From the IMG/VR virus record IMGVR_UViG_3300044730_000851, positions 1 through 64,000 of that record: a DNA stretch of 64,000 nt; one strand, 5' to 3'. Positions 1 through 7,772 of the stretch are shown in pieces. The position numbers were made by a program, and so were the translations under genes. The stretch's first letter is position 1. Every line of letters begins with the position of its first letter. The notes below the pieces were generated by a model. The model saw only the letters and a program-made list of their open reading frames with translations, had not been told where the DNA came from and did not search any database. The DNA is from a virus.

Positions 1-83
1 CGACCACCATGAAGTACCTCCACAAGGTGGAATCACAGCGAAACGTGGCCCGCGACATCATCCAGTCCTGGGGCGTCTCCTAA
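1..83 (+). CDS. 3' end of an unidentified plus-strand gene (partial)
   Basis: An open plus-strand frame enters from the left edge and ends at TAA (81-83). The visible C-terminus is about 26 residues, with the stretch MKYLHKVESQRNVARDIIQS, and looks like a basic amphipathic helix. It converges on the minus-strand genes and is followed within 10 bp by a strong hairpin, as expected for a real gene end. Too little remains to assign a family. It implies that the genome switches to plus-strand transcription left of this window. Confidence 0.5.
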   Translation, partial: TTMKYLHKVESQRNVARDIIQSWGVS

Positions 84-92
84 GTCAGCACA

Positions 93-131
93 AGGCCCCG
101 GTCGCAGGTATATGAACCACGACCGGGGCCT
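93..131. terminator. Bidirectional hairpin between convergent genes
   Basis: The arms AGGCCCCGGTCG (93-104) and CGACCGGGGCCT (120-131) are perfect 12-bp inverted repeats around a 15-nt loop. The hairpin lies between the plus-strand stop at 83 and the minus-strand stop at 145, the classic place for a shared terminator. There is no long T tract on either side, so its efficiency as an intrinsic terminator is uncertain. Confidence 0.7.
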
Positions 132-144
132 ACGTGCGGGACGA

Positions 145-411
145 CTACGCGTCGACCGATACCTCTACAGCGGCCGTGAGCGTGAAACCGTCCCCGTTGA
201 CGTCAGTCCAGGCCAGGCGAGAACGACCCGCCTTGGCGGCCAGGTGACGCTTGGCAGCCGCGGACGTCGTAAACGCCGCGTACTCGACGACCTCCGGGGG
301 GAAACCGTCATCAGTGGGGGCGTCGATGAGGTAGTAAGCCAGCCATGCGCCCTGAGGCTGCTGGTTCTTTACTGCGTTGAGGCGGTAGGTCGCCTTCTTC
401 TTGCGTGTCAC
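145..411 (-). CDS. Hypothetical protein, 88 aa
   Basis: A small protein with a basic N-terminus (MTRKKK) and a mixed alpha/beta middle; no family recognised. It begins at GTG (409-411), which overlaps the TGA stop of the ribonucleotide reductase gene in a GTGA junction, so the two are probably translationally coupled. It is the last minus-strand gene before the convergent hairpin at 93-131. The coupling and tight packing support a real gene. Confidence 0.6.
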   Translation of the reverse strand: MTRKKKATYRLNAVKNQQPQGAWLAYYLIDAPTDDGFPPEVVEYAAFTTSAAAKRHLAAKAGRSRLAWTDVNGDGFTLTAAVEVSVDA

Positions 412-2432
412 TTCTGGATCTCCTTGATCTCGCAGGCGTCTGTTGTGCAGTACATTTCGCCGATGGCGTCCGCCGCCATCCCCGCGTACACCGGAGACAG
501 ATCCACGGGCAGGATCTTCCTGCAGTACTCGTCGTACTCCTCTGCCGTAATCTGCGTGTAGGGCATCTGCGGGTAGACCTCGTTACCCTGGGGAAGGAAC
601 GAGATCGTCTTGAGTTGTCCGTCGTACATGTGAAGCACGCGGGCAACGTGATCCCTCTCGGTCTCCTGGTTGAACGAGACCGTGACGGAAACTGAATTGT
701 CGGACCAGTACCTCTGGGCCGTGGCCGCTAGCGCGGCCTTCTCGAAGATGGTGACCTCCTTATCCGAGCGCATGGCGTCGGAAGCCACCGGAAAGAAGAC
801 CACGCTGGTCGTGTCCGGACTCTCGCTGGCAGGCTCGACGGTGTACCCCGCGGCCCGGAACAGCGGGAGCATCGGGTCGGAGTTGCCGAACCGGATGGCC
901 CGTAGGAAGTACTGACCGCCCGGAGTCCAGTGCACACCCGGGGACTCCCCGGCCAGGATCGACACCGTGCCCGAGGGCTTGACGGTCGTGGTCTTGATGG
1001 ACTCGCGGATACCCAGCCATTCTGAGTAGATGTCGTCGTATGTCTTGATGACCTCGTACCCGTAGTCCATCCACTCTCGCAGGCGGGGCAGACCGTGCTT
1101 GTCTGCGAAGTTGGCGATGCCCGACATCGAGGTCCCAATGCGCCTATTGCGCTGCATGATCGCGTTCGTCTCCTCCCAATGCGTGGGCAGGAGGGTCACC
1201 GACTTGGCGTACAGGTAAGCGAACTTCAGAGTCCGATGGAAGTCCTCCAAGGACTCATGGCGGTTCAGGTACGTCTCGACGAGGGTGCACATCTCGTAGG
1301 ACTCCAGGGACTGCTCTGCGCAAGGGTTGTACCCGGCCACGCGCGAGTCCTTGTCGCTCGGGGGATCAATGAGCCGCCCGTACTGGCGGGAAACGTCCAT
1401 CCAGATGACGCCAGGCTCGCCGTTGAGGGCGATCCCCTCCACAATGTTGGACAGGTCGGACCCAACCGAAACCGCGACAGAGTTATTCGACATCCAGGCC
1501 CAGCCCGGAGCCTTTGGGTCGTAGGAGTTCCTATCCGGAAACGCCTCTGGGTTCTTGAGGTTGAGGAATTCCTTGTCGTCCACCTGACCGATCAGCAACT
1601 CAGCGCTGCGACGGACATTTCCGCTGACTACGCAGACGCCGATCAGATTTCCGATATCAGCGATATCAACACGCGTCAGATGGGCACCTGCCCGACCGTC
1701 GAAGACTTTCCGGATAGTCGCGTGTAGTTTCATTAGGGGGGCCGGTCCCGCTGCAGTCCCCCCGAATGTACGGATCGGCTCCCCTTCGGGACGGATCTGC
1801 GAGTAGTCGAATTCCCAGGTCGGCTGGTCCGGGCGCAGGTAGGAGTTGACGAGCATGCTGAGCGACTCCACCCAGCCCTCGCGGGTATCTGGGATCTGAT
1901 AAGTCTGAGGCTCGGCGGGCTCGTAGATAACGAACTCACGGTCGGCTCCACGGTTGTCGAACCCGACCCCGACGCCCAACATCGAGGCCTCCATCAAGAA
2001 GGCGAACGGCGCTGCTGGGTTGTGCTTGGACATATTCTTGGTGGACACGAACGCGCAGTTCTGCAGGGCCGCAGAGTTGCGCTGCTCGTTCACCAGGGGA
2101 GTGCCCATCATCCACAGCCCACGGCCCGGAGGCGTCCACTTCAGATCAAACAACCGGTCGAAGGCCTCCTTCGCCGAAGCCTGGGCCTTGTTCTCGTTCC
2201 AGGGCAGTCGGCTGCTCTTGCAGTGGTCCTTCTGCAGTGAATACATCCCGTTGATGACGCGCTCGCAGACGTCTACCCAGGTTTCTTTGGTTCCGTCGTC
2301 GCGTACCCGCGAGTACGTTCGAAGAAACGTGATCTCTCCGACGCTGTTCTTCCCCGCGTCTCGGTACCCAAAGGGCGCCGGAGTGGTGCGGTAGTTGTCG
2401 ACGAAATCAGGCGATAGACGGAACGACAGCAA
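408..2432 (-). CDS. Adenosylcobalamin-dependent (class II) ribonucleoside-triphosphate reductase
   Basis: This 674-aa protein should reduce ribonucleoside triphosphates to deoxy forms for phage DNA synthesis, using vitamin B12 instead of the tyrosyl-radical subunit of class I enzymes. It resembles the monomeric Lactobacillus-type enzyme in length and motifs. The active-site stretch NPCAEQ holds Cys371 and Glu373 (thiyl cysteine and general base). Cys126 (ALQNCAF) and Cys382 (YEMCTL) are the expected redox pair. The C-terminal CTTDAC (Cys662, Cys667) is the pair that re-reduces the active site. The start is TTG at 2432, preceded by an AGAGGGAGA ribosome site; no better start is near. Being monomeric and B12-dependent, it needs no partner subunit, and none is seen here. 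The host must supply or import cobalamin. Confidence 0.93.
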   Translation of the reverse strand: MLSFRLSPDFVDNYRTTPAPFGYRDAGKNSVGEITFLRTYSRVRDDGTKETWVDVCERVINGMYSLQKDHCKSSRLPWNENKAQASAKEAFDRLFDLKWTPPGRGLWMMGTPLVNEQRNSAALQNCAFVSTKNMSKHNPAAPFAFLMEASMLGVGVGFDNRGADREFVIYEPAEPQTYQIPDTREGWVESLSMLVNSYLRPDQPTWEFDYSQIRPEGEPIRTFGGTAAGPAPLMKLHATIRKVFDGRAGAHLTRVDIADIGNLIGVCVVSGNVRRSAELLIGQVDDKEFLNLKNPEAFPDRNSYDPKAPGWAWMSNNSVAVSVGSDLSNIVEGIALNGEPGVIWMDVSRQYGRLIDPPSDKDSRVAGYNPCAEQSLESYEMCTLVETYLNRHESLEDFHRTLKFAYLYAKSVTLLPTHWEETNAIMQRNRRIGTSMSGIANFADKHGLPRLREWMDYGYEVIKTYDDIYSEWLGIRESIKTTTVKPSGTVSILAGESPGVHWTPGGQYFLRAIRFGNSDPMLPLFRAAGYTVEPASESPDTTSVVFFPVASDAMRSDKEVTIFEKAALAATAQRYWSDNSVSVTVSFNQETERDHVARVLHMYDGQLKTISFLPQGNEVYPQMPYTQITAEEYDEYCRKILPVDLSPVYAGMAADAIGEMYCTTDACEIKEIQK

Positions 2433-2550
2433 CGGAGTCTCCCTCTGCGAGTTGGATGAATGGACTGATGCAAGAACAGCCTGTGGGTATTACGTCAGGG
2501 TGCCGATGTGGTGTGCGAAGTTCATGCTGAAGAAGAGAACGTCTCTGTGC

Positions 2551-2739
2551 TCACACCCCCCGCTGGGCGTTCAGTTCATCGGACAGCGCGAGCATGGCGC
2601 GCCATCCTGGGTCTCCGCTCTCCTGCAGGATCCGGGCGCTCTGCTCCGCCACCGACGCGAGGCTCAGACGCTCGCGGGCGGCAGCGTCCTTCTCGATCTG
2701 CTGGGTGTCCAGTTCCTGCCCGCACTGCCAGCACTTCAT
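2551..2739 (-). CDS. Small CxxC protein, 62 aa
   Basis: Begins MKCWQCGQEL, giving a single CxxC pair, followed by a charged helical stretch. The ATG at 2737-2739 overlaps the TGA stop of the upstream 36-aa zinc-ribbon gene (ATGA junction), which decides this start over a longer frame reaching 2817. The single CxxC could bind zinc as a dimer or act as a redox pair. Function unknown; it probably shares a transcript with the ribonucleotide reductase gene. Confidence 0.6.
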   Translation of the reverse strand: MKCWQCGQELDTQQIEKDAAARERLSLASVAEQSARILQESGDPGWRAMLALSDELNAQRGV

Positions 2740-2846
2740 AGATCCGCCCAATCGTCGCAGTCGCCGCAGAACCACTCTCCGGCCTCGGCGTCGTAGTCCC
2801 AGGTCTTCTCCCCGCAACGGCGGCAGGTTCGAAACTTGGCACTCAT
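2736..2846 (-). CDS. Zinc-ribbon micro-protein, 36 aa
   Basis: The 36 residues start MSAKFRTCRRCGEKTW and later contain WFCGDCDD, so two CxxC knuckles form a complete four-cysteine zinc ribbon with almost nothing else. It is short but supported by the motif, by an ATGA overlap with the next gene, and by a promoter-like sequence just upstream (2868-2896). It may bind nucleic acid or a host protein; this is inference. Confidence 0.6.
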   Translation of the reverse strand: MSAKFRTCRRCGEKTWDYDAEAGEWFCGDCDDWADL

Positions 2847-2867
2847 GACGTAATACCGACTAGCGGC

Positions 2868-2896
2868 ACAATAGACAACGCGCGGGCAACTGGCAA
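2868..2896 (-). promoter_or_regulatory. Putative promoter upstream of the zinc-ribbon/reductase genes
   Basis: On the minus strand TTGCCA (2891-2896) and TATTGT (2868-2873) are separated by exactly 17 bp and lie 21 bp upstream of the ATG at 2846. The -35 box sits in CCTACTTGC, and the same ACTTGC ... TAnnGT layout recurs upstream of the WhiB gene and of the gene starting at 22322. It resembles a sigma70/SigA promoter. Confidence 0.45.
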
Positions 2897-2940
2897 GTAG
2901 GCAAGACGGTGATTCATGGTCCTAAAGTCCTGTTATCAAC

Positions 2941-4440
2941 TCAGTCTTCGATGGCCTGTTGAATGATTCGGGTAGCCGCAGACTCATCAAGACCGCCGTT
3001 CTCTAGTTCTCTCAACTGGGTAGCGCGGTCTCCGAAGATGGCGCTGAGGACGCCACCGCCGCCCTGTCGCTCGAAGGTCATCTTGACGAACTCGCGGTTG
3101 TCCTCCATCTTCTTCAACTGCTCGACCAACTTGAACAGGCGATCCATTTCCTGAGACGTATTCGGATCCGGATACCCGCCGTTGAGTTCCTCGGCGTACC
3201 TGGCGAAGGCCACACGGGCGCTTTGCATCTCGATAATGGTCGTTAGGAGGGCCATGAGTTGGTCCTTCGTCTTAATCTCAACCGGGAGACTGAAGGCGCA
3301 AGCGCTGCTCGGCTTGAACGCCGGACAGTTCGCAGCAACAAAACAGGTGTTGCACTGACGCAGACTGGCGCCCGTGGATTCAATGACGGGGGCTTCCCTA
3401 ATGACAGGACGACCGGACTCGTCGGTCTCCACCAGAGTCTTGGTAGTAACGCCGACTACGGGCAGGATCCCCTGCTCGGAGAGGTCTCGCGGGGCAGGGA
3501 TCCGCGACGAAGGTTTCCGCACCTCTGCGTCCCTGTTACCAACTTCTCCGGATAACATCTCCGCGATTTCCGCATCCGGGACGTCCACTGTTATCAACTC
3601 ATTACTGGGCTCTTCTTCACCGACCACGAAAAGTGGCGGGCGCCCATCGCGCTTAGACACTGAATCCTCCAGTTGCTGATACGACCAGATAGCGAGGCGA
3701 GTGACCTCTTTGGCGTCGTCGGCCACGATGGCCTCGTAGTCCAGGCCCGCACGCTCAACCACTGCCTTGTACCGACGGCGGGCCTGGTCTTTCTGCTTCT
3801 TCTGGTACCTCTTCAGAGACGTCCCGTCCCAGACGATGGTCTCCCCACGCATCATGGGACTAGCCCACGACAGGGTGCTTGCGGTCGCGAAAGGGATCTG
3901 CCGAAGGTTGTCGGGACGGCTAATTGAGAGCGCGTGCCAAGTCGTGCTGAAGATCCCCGAGAGCGACCGGGTCATGGCCGCCAGACTGGAGTCTGACTCG
4001 ATGGCCGAACTGGATATGGCCACTTCGGAGTAGTCGGAAGCCAACTGCTGCAGGTTGGCGGGAGTACCTCGACCGTCCCAAACGGGCCAGAACTTGGGGC
4101 CCGCCTGCTGGAAGAACTTCCGCTGCTCATCTCGCCAGCGAGGTCCCAAATCTGCGTGGTTGAACTCTACGAATCCAGCCAAGTCGTCAAGATGTGTGAC
4201 GACGAAGTCTTGGTAGTCAGCGGCTAGTTGCTCCAGATCGCCATCCACGGACTCCGTCAGGCCCGGATGGACCACGATGAGGGATCCCTCGGGGAAGTAG
4301 TCCCAGAATGAGAACTCCTTCGTCTTGGGAAACCCGCGCTTGAGGGCCCGCGTGTACGAAAACCCAAAGGCGTTCACATGAGAGTCAATCAGCAGTTTTC
4401 TATTTGAGGGGACCTCGGCACCCAAGTAAATGAGTTTCAC
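2941..4440 (-). CDS. Hypothetical protein with four-cysteine cluster, 499 aa
   Basis: No family recognised with certainty. The first ~270 residues alternate short hydrophobic strands (such as FVEFN, KFWPVW, EVAISSS) with helices, which could be a TIM-barrel of the transglycosylase type, but I cannot confirm this. Around residue 365 there is a cluster CNTCFVAANCP then a fourth Cys nine residues later (CX2CX6CX8C), suggesting a zinc or Fe-S site. The C-terminal ~120 residues are charged and helical. It starts with ATG at 4440 and overlaps the upstream HAD-like gene's stop (ATGA). Its size and location next to nucleotide-handling genes suggest a nucleic-acid or nucleotide role, by inference only. 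Confidence 0.75.
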   Translation of the reverse strand: MKLIYLGAEVPSNRKLLIDSHVNAFGFSYTRALKRGFPKTKEFSFWDYFPEGSLIVVHPGLTESVDGDLEQLAADYQDFVVTHLDDLAGFVEFNHADLGPRWRDEQRKFFQQAGPKFWPVWDGRGTPANLQQLASDYSEVAISSSAIESDSSLAAMTRSLSGIFSTTWHALSISRPDNLRQIPFATASTLSWASPMMRGETIVWDGTSLKRYQKKQKDQARRRYKAVVERAGLDYEAIVADDAKEVTRLAIWSYQQLEDSVSKRDGRPPLFVVGEEEPSNELITVDVPDAEIAEMLSGEVGNRDAEVRKPSSRIPAPRDLSEQGILPVVGVTTKTLVETDESGRPVIREAPVIESTGASLRQCNTCFVAANCPAFKPSSACAFSLPVEIKTKDQLMALLTTIIEMQSARVAFARYAEELNGGYPDPNTSQEMDRLFKLVEQLKKMEDNREFVKMTFERQGGGGVLSAIFGDRATQLRELENGGLDESAATRIIQQAIED

Positions 4441-4925
4441 TCCCAGGTGCCCATCTCTGCAGGACGGACCCTCGGATCAGTGGCCTTGAGAGCCTGCTGC
4501 CGGGTCCTTTCTGCAACCACTTCGTCCCATGGGCGCACCGTCTTGCTCGCGTCGGGACGGAAGGCGTAGTGGGAATACTCGGACTCTACGAACAGCAGGG
4601 TCGTTAGCCCGCGGGCCAGGGCGGTGGCCGCACGCTGCGGGTCTGCCTCCACGTACAGACTGATCGGGCCTCGGTTGGCGGCGACCTCCAACTGACGGTC
4701 TCGTAGGTCGTCTTTGGGGTCGATCTCAACGGAGTCGCTCAGCAGGTCGTCGTAGTCGATCACGTTGTTGATGAGGAGCCAGCCCTCAGCACGTTGCCGG
4801 GACATCTCCGTCACCAGAACCACACGGCCCATGGCCTTCATGGCTCTGTAGACGATGAGTCCCTTTTGCACCAGATCCCCGGTGGGTCCGCAGAGGACAC
4901 CATCGAGGGAGACCACGATGTTCAT
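4437..4925 (-). CDS. HAD-like protein with altered catalytic motif, 162 aa
   Basis: The N-terminus MNIVVSLDGVLCG matches HAD motif I (hhhhDxDG), but the nucleophile Asp is replaced by Ser (SLDG); the second Asp is kept. Motif II appears as LVTEMS. The fold is therefore probably HAD but phosphatase activity is doubtful. It could be a binding or regulatory protein. The ATGA junction with the 499-aa gene implies coupling. The spacing to the upstream nucleotidyltransferase gene is 2 bp. Confidence 0.65.
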   Translation of the reverse strand: MNIVVSLDGVLCGPTGDLVQKGLIVYRAMKAMGRVVLVTEMSRQRAEGWLLINNVIDYDDLLSDSVEIDPKDDLRDRQLEVAANRGPISLYVEADPQRAATALARGLTTLLFVESEYSHYAFRPDASKTVRPWDEVVAERTRQQALKATDPRVRPAEMGTWE

Positions 4926-4927
4926 GG

Positions 4928-5917
4928 CTAAGGCGCCGCCCGGTACATGGCAGAACGTCGAACGAGAGTATCGGTGTCAGGCAGTTCGACCCCGTATGTC
5001 TCGAATTCAGCCTGATCGTGAGCGTCCTTGAGGTACTCGCGAATCTTGCGGGAGGCCTGCACAACACCGTTCCGCTTCCCGGCCTGCCACCGGTAGTTGT
5101 TGAAATCCGCGTACCCGGATCCGGCGGGGCCGAATGCAGATCTACGTCCGTCGTGCAGTTCCTCATACAGACCGGCTGCCGCGTCCATAATCCTCTGAAG
5201 GTGCGTCTCGGCGTTGGCTCGGTGTGCCGGGTTGGTAGCAGCCTGAACCTGGCGCAACGCGGACGAGTACTCATCCACCAAGTCGGCTGCGAACTGCCGA
5301 TCCCGCTCAGCAGTCATCTCCCAAGCGGGGTTGAGAGTGGTAGCGCCGCGGGTCGGGACGACCGCCCACTCATCCTCCGTTACGTCGTAAGCGGCGTACG
5401 GGTTGATCGTCTTGATGTCGTCCCGGCGATTGCCTACGCCGCGGTTCACGTACGCTGTGACTTCGTATACGACGTCTTGCGTGTTGAACGGGAACTCGCC
5501 CAGCGGCGTGCTCAACTCGTCAAAGAAAAGTTGGTTGAGTGCCGCCGTAATCTCGCTGTCAGTCAGGCCCACGTATGCCGGATTGGCGCGACGCAGTTGA
5601 ACGAAGTCAACGCCCACCATCAAGTCGAGATCTCCGTTGGCCTGCCACTGGTATGAAACTCCGCTACCGGCAACCCAGATGCGCACCCACGACTCTGGAT
5701 GCAGGAAGGACCCGCTCAGCACAGACTTCAGAGGACTCTCACTGAGGACTGTGTGGATCAGACGGAGCATCCATTGACGAACCTCAGTCTTGAGGCTGTT
5801 GCCGTCAAAGAGGACCGGGTCCAGGGTCTCGGCGTGCTCGGAAAAGTACGACGTCGCAGAAGGACTGAGCATCACCGACTGTGCCACAGATGACAGCAGA
5901 TTCCTTGCGCGCGTCAT
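4928..5917 (-). CDS. Nucleotidyltransferase-fold protein, 329 aa
   Basis: Residues 80-105 show the nucleotidyltransferase signature: GSG (84-86), then GDLDLMVGV with Asp96 and Asp98 as the metal-binding pair. The C-terminal half is helical, as in the helical bundle that follows the catalytic domain in this superfamily. The start ATG is at 5915-5917. Related minimal nucleotidyltransferases are common in actinophages but their substrates are unknown; they could act on tRNA, a host protein or a nucleotide. It sits in a run with the HAD-like gene downstream. Confidence 0.75.
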   Translation of the reverse strand: MTRARNLLSSVAQSVMLSPSATSYFSEHAETLDPVLFDGNSLKTEVRQWMLRLIHTVLSESPLKSVLSGSFLHPESWVRIWVAGSGVSYQWQANGDLDLMVGVDFVQLRRANPAYVGLTDSEITAALNQLFFDELSTPLGEFPFNTQDVVYEVTAYVNRGVGNRRDDIKTINPYAAYDVTEDEWAVVPTRGATTLNPAWEMTAERDRQFAADLVDEYSSALRQVQAATNPAHRANAETHLQRIMDAAAGLYEELHDGRRSAFGPAGSGYADFNNYRWQAGKRNGVVQASRKIREYLKDAHDQAEFETYGVELPDTDTLVRRSAMYRAAP

Positions 5918-5922
5918 GGGAT

Positions 5923-6168
5923 CTATCCTCCCTCGTCGAGTCCGTCTGTGTCGTCGTTAAGTCGCGGCTTGACGACCTTCTTGCGGACAGCCGGGAGTTC
6001 AGTTGCGTCTAAAGGCTCTCCGTGCTGGTTTACCGGAGTCATGTACCCGCACGGTACGTGCGCGTTTGCGAACCGGTGCATCATCATCCAGAGCGCCGAC
6101 GACTCGTCCTCGTCACCGTCACAGTTGAAGTACGAGTCGCAGTGCCCGCACACCATTTCCACGTACAT
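5923..6168 (-). CDS. Small Cys-containing protein, 81 aa
   Basis: MYVEMVCGHCDSYFNCDG supplies a CxxC plus a third Cys, with another Cys in VPCGYM, consistent with a small zinc-binding fold. The C-terminal third is acidic. It starts at ATG 6168, two bases from the next upstream gene's stop, and ends 5 bp before the nucleotidyltransferase start. Function unknown. Confidence 0.65.
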   Translation of the reverse strand: MYVEMVCGHCDSYFNCDGDEDESSALWMMMHRFANAHVPCGYMTPVNQHGEPLDATELPAVRKKVVKPRLNDDTDGLDEGG

Positions 6169-6170
6169 GA

Positions 6171-6455
6171 CTACTCCTCATCCTCAAGACGCTTGCTGAG
6201 GGCCTCGGACACGCGGTCCGCAGGGGTGGGGTCCGCTGACAAGTTGTCGTAGGCCTGCAGAGTCCCTGCCATCAAGACGCGGCCGACATTCCTTACCAAC
6301 TGCGAACCGTAAGTTTCGACGTCGTAGAGAGTGGCGGTACGGGAAACCGCAACAGCGGGTAGCGCATCGGTGTGGACACTGATGACACCGTTGTTGTCAA
6401 CGACCACCAAGAAGGCGGTCTGCACGGGGGTGGGCTCGATCGTGGGCTCACTCAC
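6171..6455 (-). CDS. Hypothetical protein, 94 aa
   Basis: Contains a beta-rich middle (FLVVVDNNGVISVHTD) and an acidic C-terminus. The GTG start (6453-6455) overlaps the TGA stop of the upstream gene (GTGA), indicating coupled translation. No motif recognised. The organisation suggests it works with its neighbours in the small-protein operon. Confidence 0.65.
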   Translation of the reverse strand: MSEPTIEPTPVQTAFLVVVDNNGVISVHTDALPAVAVSRTATLYDVETYGSQLVRNVGRVLMAGTLQAYDNLSADPTPADRVSEALSKRLEDEE

Positions 6456-6997
6456 TTGTAGTCACCTCTCAGTTCGCGCATCTTGGTGGTGACGACGCTG
6501 TGGATCGGGCAGAACTGGCAGAGATACGTCTTGGGTCCTGGTGCGTTGGCGGGATCCACCAACCCCAACTCCTTGCGGTCCGCCTTAGTGTTCGGCAGAA
6601 GTCGCTTCGGTGGTGTGTTGTAGTCAGGGCATCCATCGGTAGGTCGCAGGTGCGCGTTGTAGCACTTCATCGCGTCTTCGGAGAATGTGTTTCGAGTTGC
6701 ATAGAACTCGGGGTCGAACTCGTCGATACCCGCGGAGCCCCCGCCCTTGATCTGCTCGACGATCTGCTTACGCGCGGCGGGGTTCTCCCACTGAAGTTGC
6801 GGAAGGCGGAAGAGGCGACCCACATGCGGCTCCCCCGACGGGAACTGGTGCCGGTCGACAAGAATCTGTAGAAGATGATCCTGCTCGGGAGGGCCGTCGT
6901 AGAGAGGTAGTTCCTCGATGCTGTCGCACACCGAGCAATGGAGTAGTCGAACCTCGGGGCCTTTAACCTCCGGAGGTTTCAAAAGCGGGACGGACAC
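6452..6997 (-). CDS. Hypothetical zinc-ribbon-like protein, 181 aa
   Basis: The N-terminal LLHCSVCDS and C-terminal YLCQFCPIH CxxC pairs could join into one zinc ribbon. Two further cysteines lie in KCYNAH and DGCPDY. The middle is rich in Pro and charged residues. It starts at ATG 6997 directly after an intergenic hairpin (7003-7036). Function unknown; resembles many uncharacterised actinophage proteins in style. Confidence 0.65.
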   Translation of the reverse strand: MSVPLLKPPEVKGPEVRLLHCSVCDSIEELPLYDGPPEQDHLLQILVDRHQFPSGEPHVGRLFRLPQLQWENPAARKQIVEQIKGGGSAGIDEFDPEFYATRNTFSEDAMKCYNAHLRPTDGCPDYNTPPKRLLPNTKADRKELGLVDPANAPGPKTYLCQFCPIHSVVTTKMRELRGDYK

Positions 6998-7002
6998 AGA
7001 TA

Positions 7003-7036
7003 CTCCTAGTAGTAGTCGATATACCGACTCTAGGAG
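7003..7036. promoter_or_regulatory. Intergenic hairpin in the leader of the 181-aa gene
   Basis: CTCCTAG (7003-7009) pairs with CTAGGAG (7030-7036), and an inner AGTCG (7014-7018) pairs with CGACT (7025-7029), giving a stem with a 4-nt bulge in the 69-bp gap between genes. It begins 6 bp from the ATG at 6997, so it might mask the ribosome site, act as an operator, or end the upstream transcript. No T tract is present. Confidence 0.4.
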
Positions 7037-7066
7037 CGTTCAGCACAGCGGTCAGGGCTTACTTTC

Positions 7067-7333
7067 TCAGAATGGGCCGACCCCAGCGCGGAAAGCGAGG
7101 TTCCTTGATTCGGGACCCACCTGGGGGTCGCTGGGACCGCGCATGCGATCAATCAGGCTTACTCCGGCGCGGATGGTCTGGCCTTCAGCGATTCCGCCAG
7201 CCACCCTAGAGACTCCCTGAGAAGCGCCCATCCGTGCGGCTCCAGCGGCGGCTCCGCGGCCCGCGGCACCGGCGATCATCGGTAGGGCACGTAGAGCAAC
7301 CATACCTGCCGCAGCAACAAGTGGAGCGGGCAT
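7067..7333 (-). CDS. Ala/Gly-rich hypothetical protein, 88 aa
   Basis: The N-terminal half (MPAPLVAAAGMVALRALP onward) is rich in Ala, Gly and hydrophobics with a few Arg. It could be a weak membrane-associated helix or a virion-internal peptide. No motif recognised. The start ATG at 7333 lies 2 bp after the stop of the upstream 73-aa gene. Confidence 0.55.
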   Translation of the reverse strand: MPAPLVAAAGMVALRALPMIAGAAGRGAAAGAARMGASQGVSRVAGGIAEGQTIRAGVSLIDRMRGPSDPQVGPESRNLAFRAGVGPF

Positions 7334-7335
7334 GA

Positions 7336-7557
7336 TCAGGCCTCGAAACTTTGACGGGTATTCGTGACCGGAGCCGGGTACTGGCTGTTGGGGAATCCGT
7401 ACCCGTGGAAGGGGTGCAGGCTGGAGCGCTCCTGGCGCACCATCTCCTCGCCCATGGCGGGGGCCAGGGTCGTGTCGGGGCGAGCCTTGCGGTAGCGACC
7501 GTCGGTCGCACCCTCGGCCAGGTCCGCGTTCATGGACCGGAACTGGTTAACAGCCAT
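7336..7557 (-). CDS. Hypothetical protein, 73 aa
   Basis: The chosen start is the ATG at 7557 (MAVNQFRSMNADL), preceded by AAGGAG. A longer frame to 7680 would overlap the zinc-ribbon gene by more than 100 bp and is unlikely. The protein is polar with an aromatic stretch FHGYGFPNSQYP. It belongs to a run (7067-12988) of small, polar, low-complexity proteins of unknown role. Confidence 0.55.
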   Translation of the reverse strand: MAVNQFRSMNADLAEGATDGRYRKARPDTTLAPAMGEEMVRQERSSLHPFHGYGFPNSQYPAPVTNTRQSFEA

Positions 7558-7565
7558 GATTCTCC

Positions 7566-7772
7566 TTAAGCCATTCTGTTCTTGACGCGCGAGGCGCCCT
7601 TCTGGGACGTGCAGTCGACGCAGGAGTTGCCCGCGTACATCACCTGAACCGGGGTCATGAGTCCACCGCAGCCCAGGCACGAAGCGGAGCCGTTGTACAT
7701 CGTGGCCAGGATGGCGTCCGGTGCACCACCGGACATCATCTCGACCATGCCAGCGCCGTCGCCGTCGTCCAT
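7566..7772 (-). CDS. Zinc-ribbon protein, 68 aa
   Basis: Contains CLGCGG and, 13 residues later, CVDC, a standard two-knuckle zinc ribbon, followed by a basic tail (RVKNRMA). The N-terminus is acidic and Met-rich. It starts at the base where the upstream 118-aa gene ends. A nucleic-acid or protein-binding role is inferred from the fold only. Confidence 0.65.
   Translation of the reverse strand: MDDGDGAGMVEMMSGGAPDAILATMYNGSASCLGCGGLMTPVQVMYAGNSCVDCTSQKGASRVKNRMA

Larger units (their letters stand above)
2486..2857. repeat. 12-bp inverted repeat containing TGACGTAA
   Basis: The sequence GGTATTACGTCA at 2486-2497 recurs as its exact reverse complement at 2846-2857, which overlaps the start codon of the 36-aa zinc-ribbon gene. 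The shorter core TGACGTAA is also found, on the minus strand, immediately upstream of the WhiB promoter (16983-16990). These could be operator sites for one regulator, but with only three copies this is an inference. Confidence 0.35.

Noticed and set aside
2433-2550. A promoter directly upstream of the ribonucleotide reductase gene
   Set aside because: TTGCAT occurs but no -10 follows at 16-18 bp; transcription probably comes from the promoter at 2868-2896.
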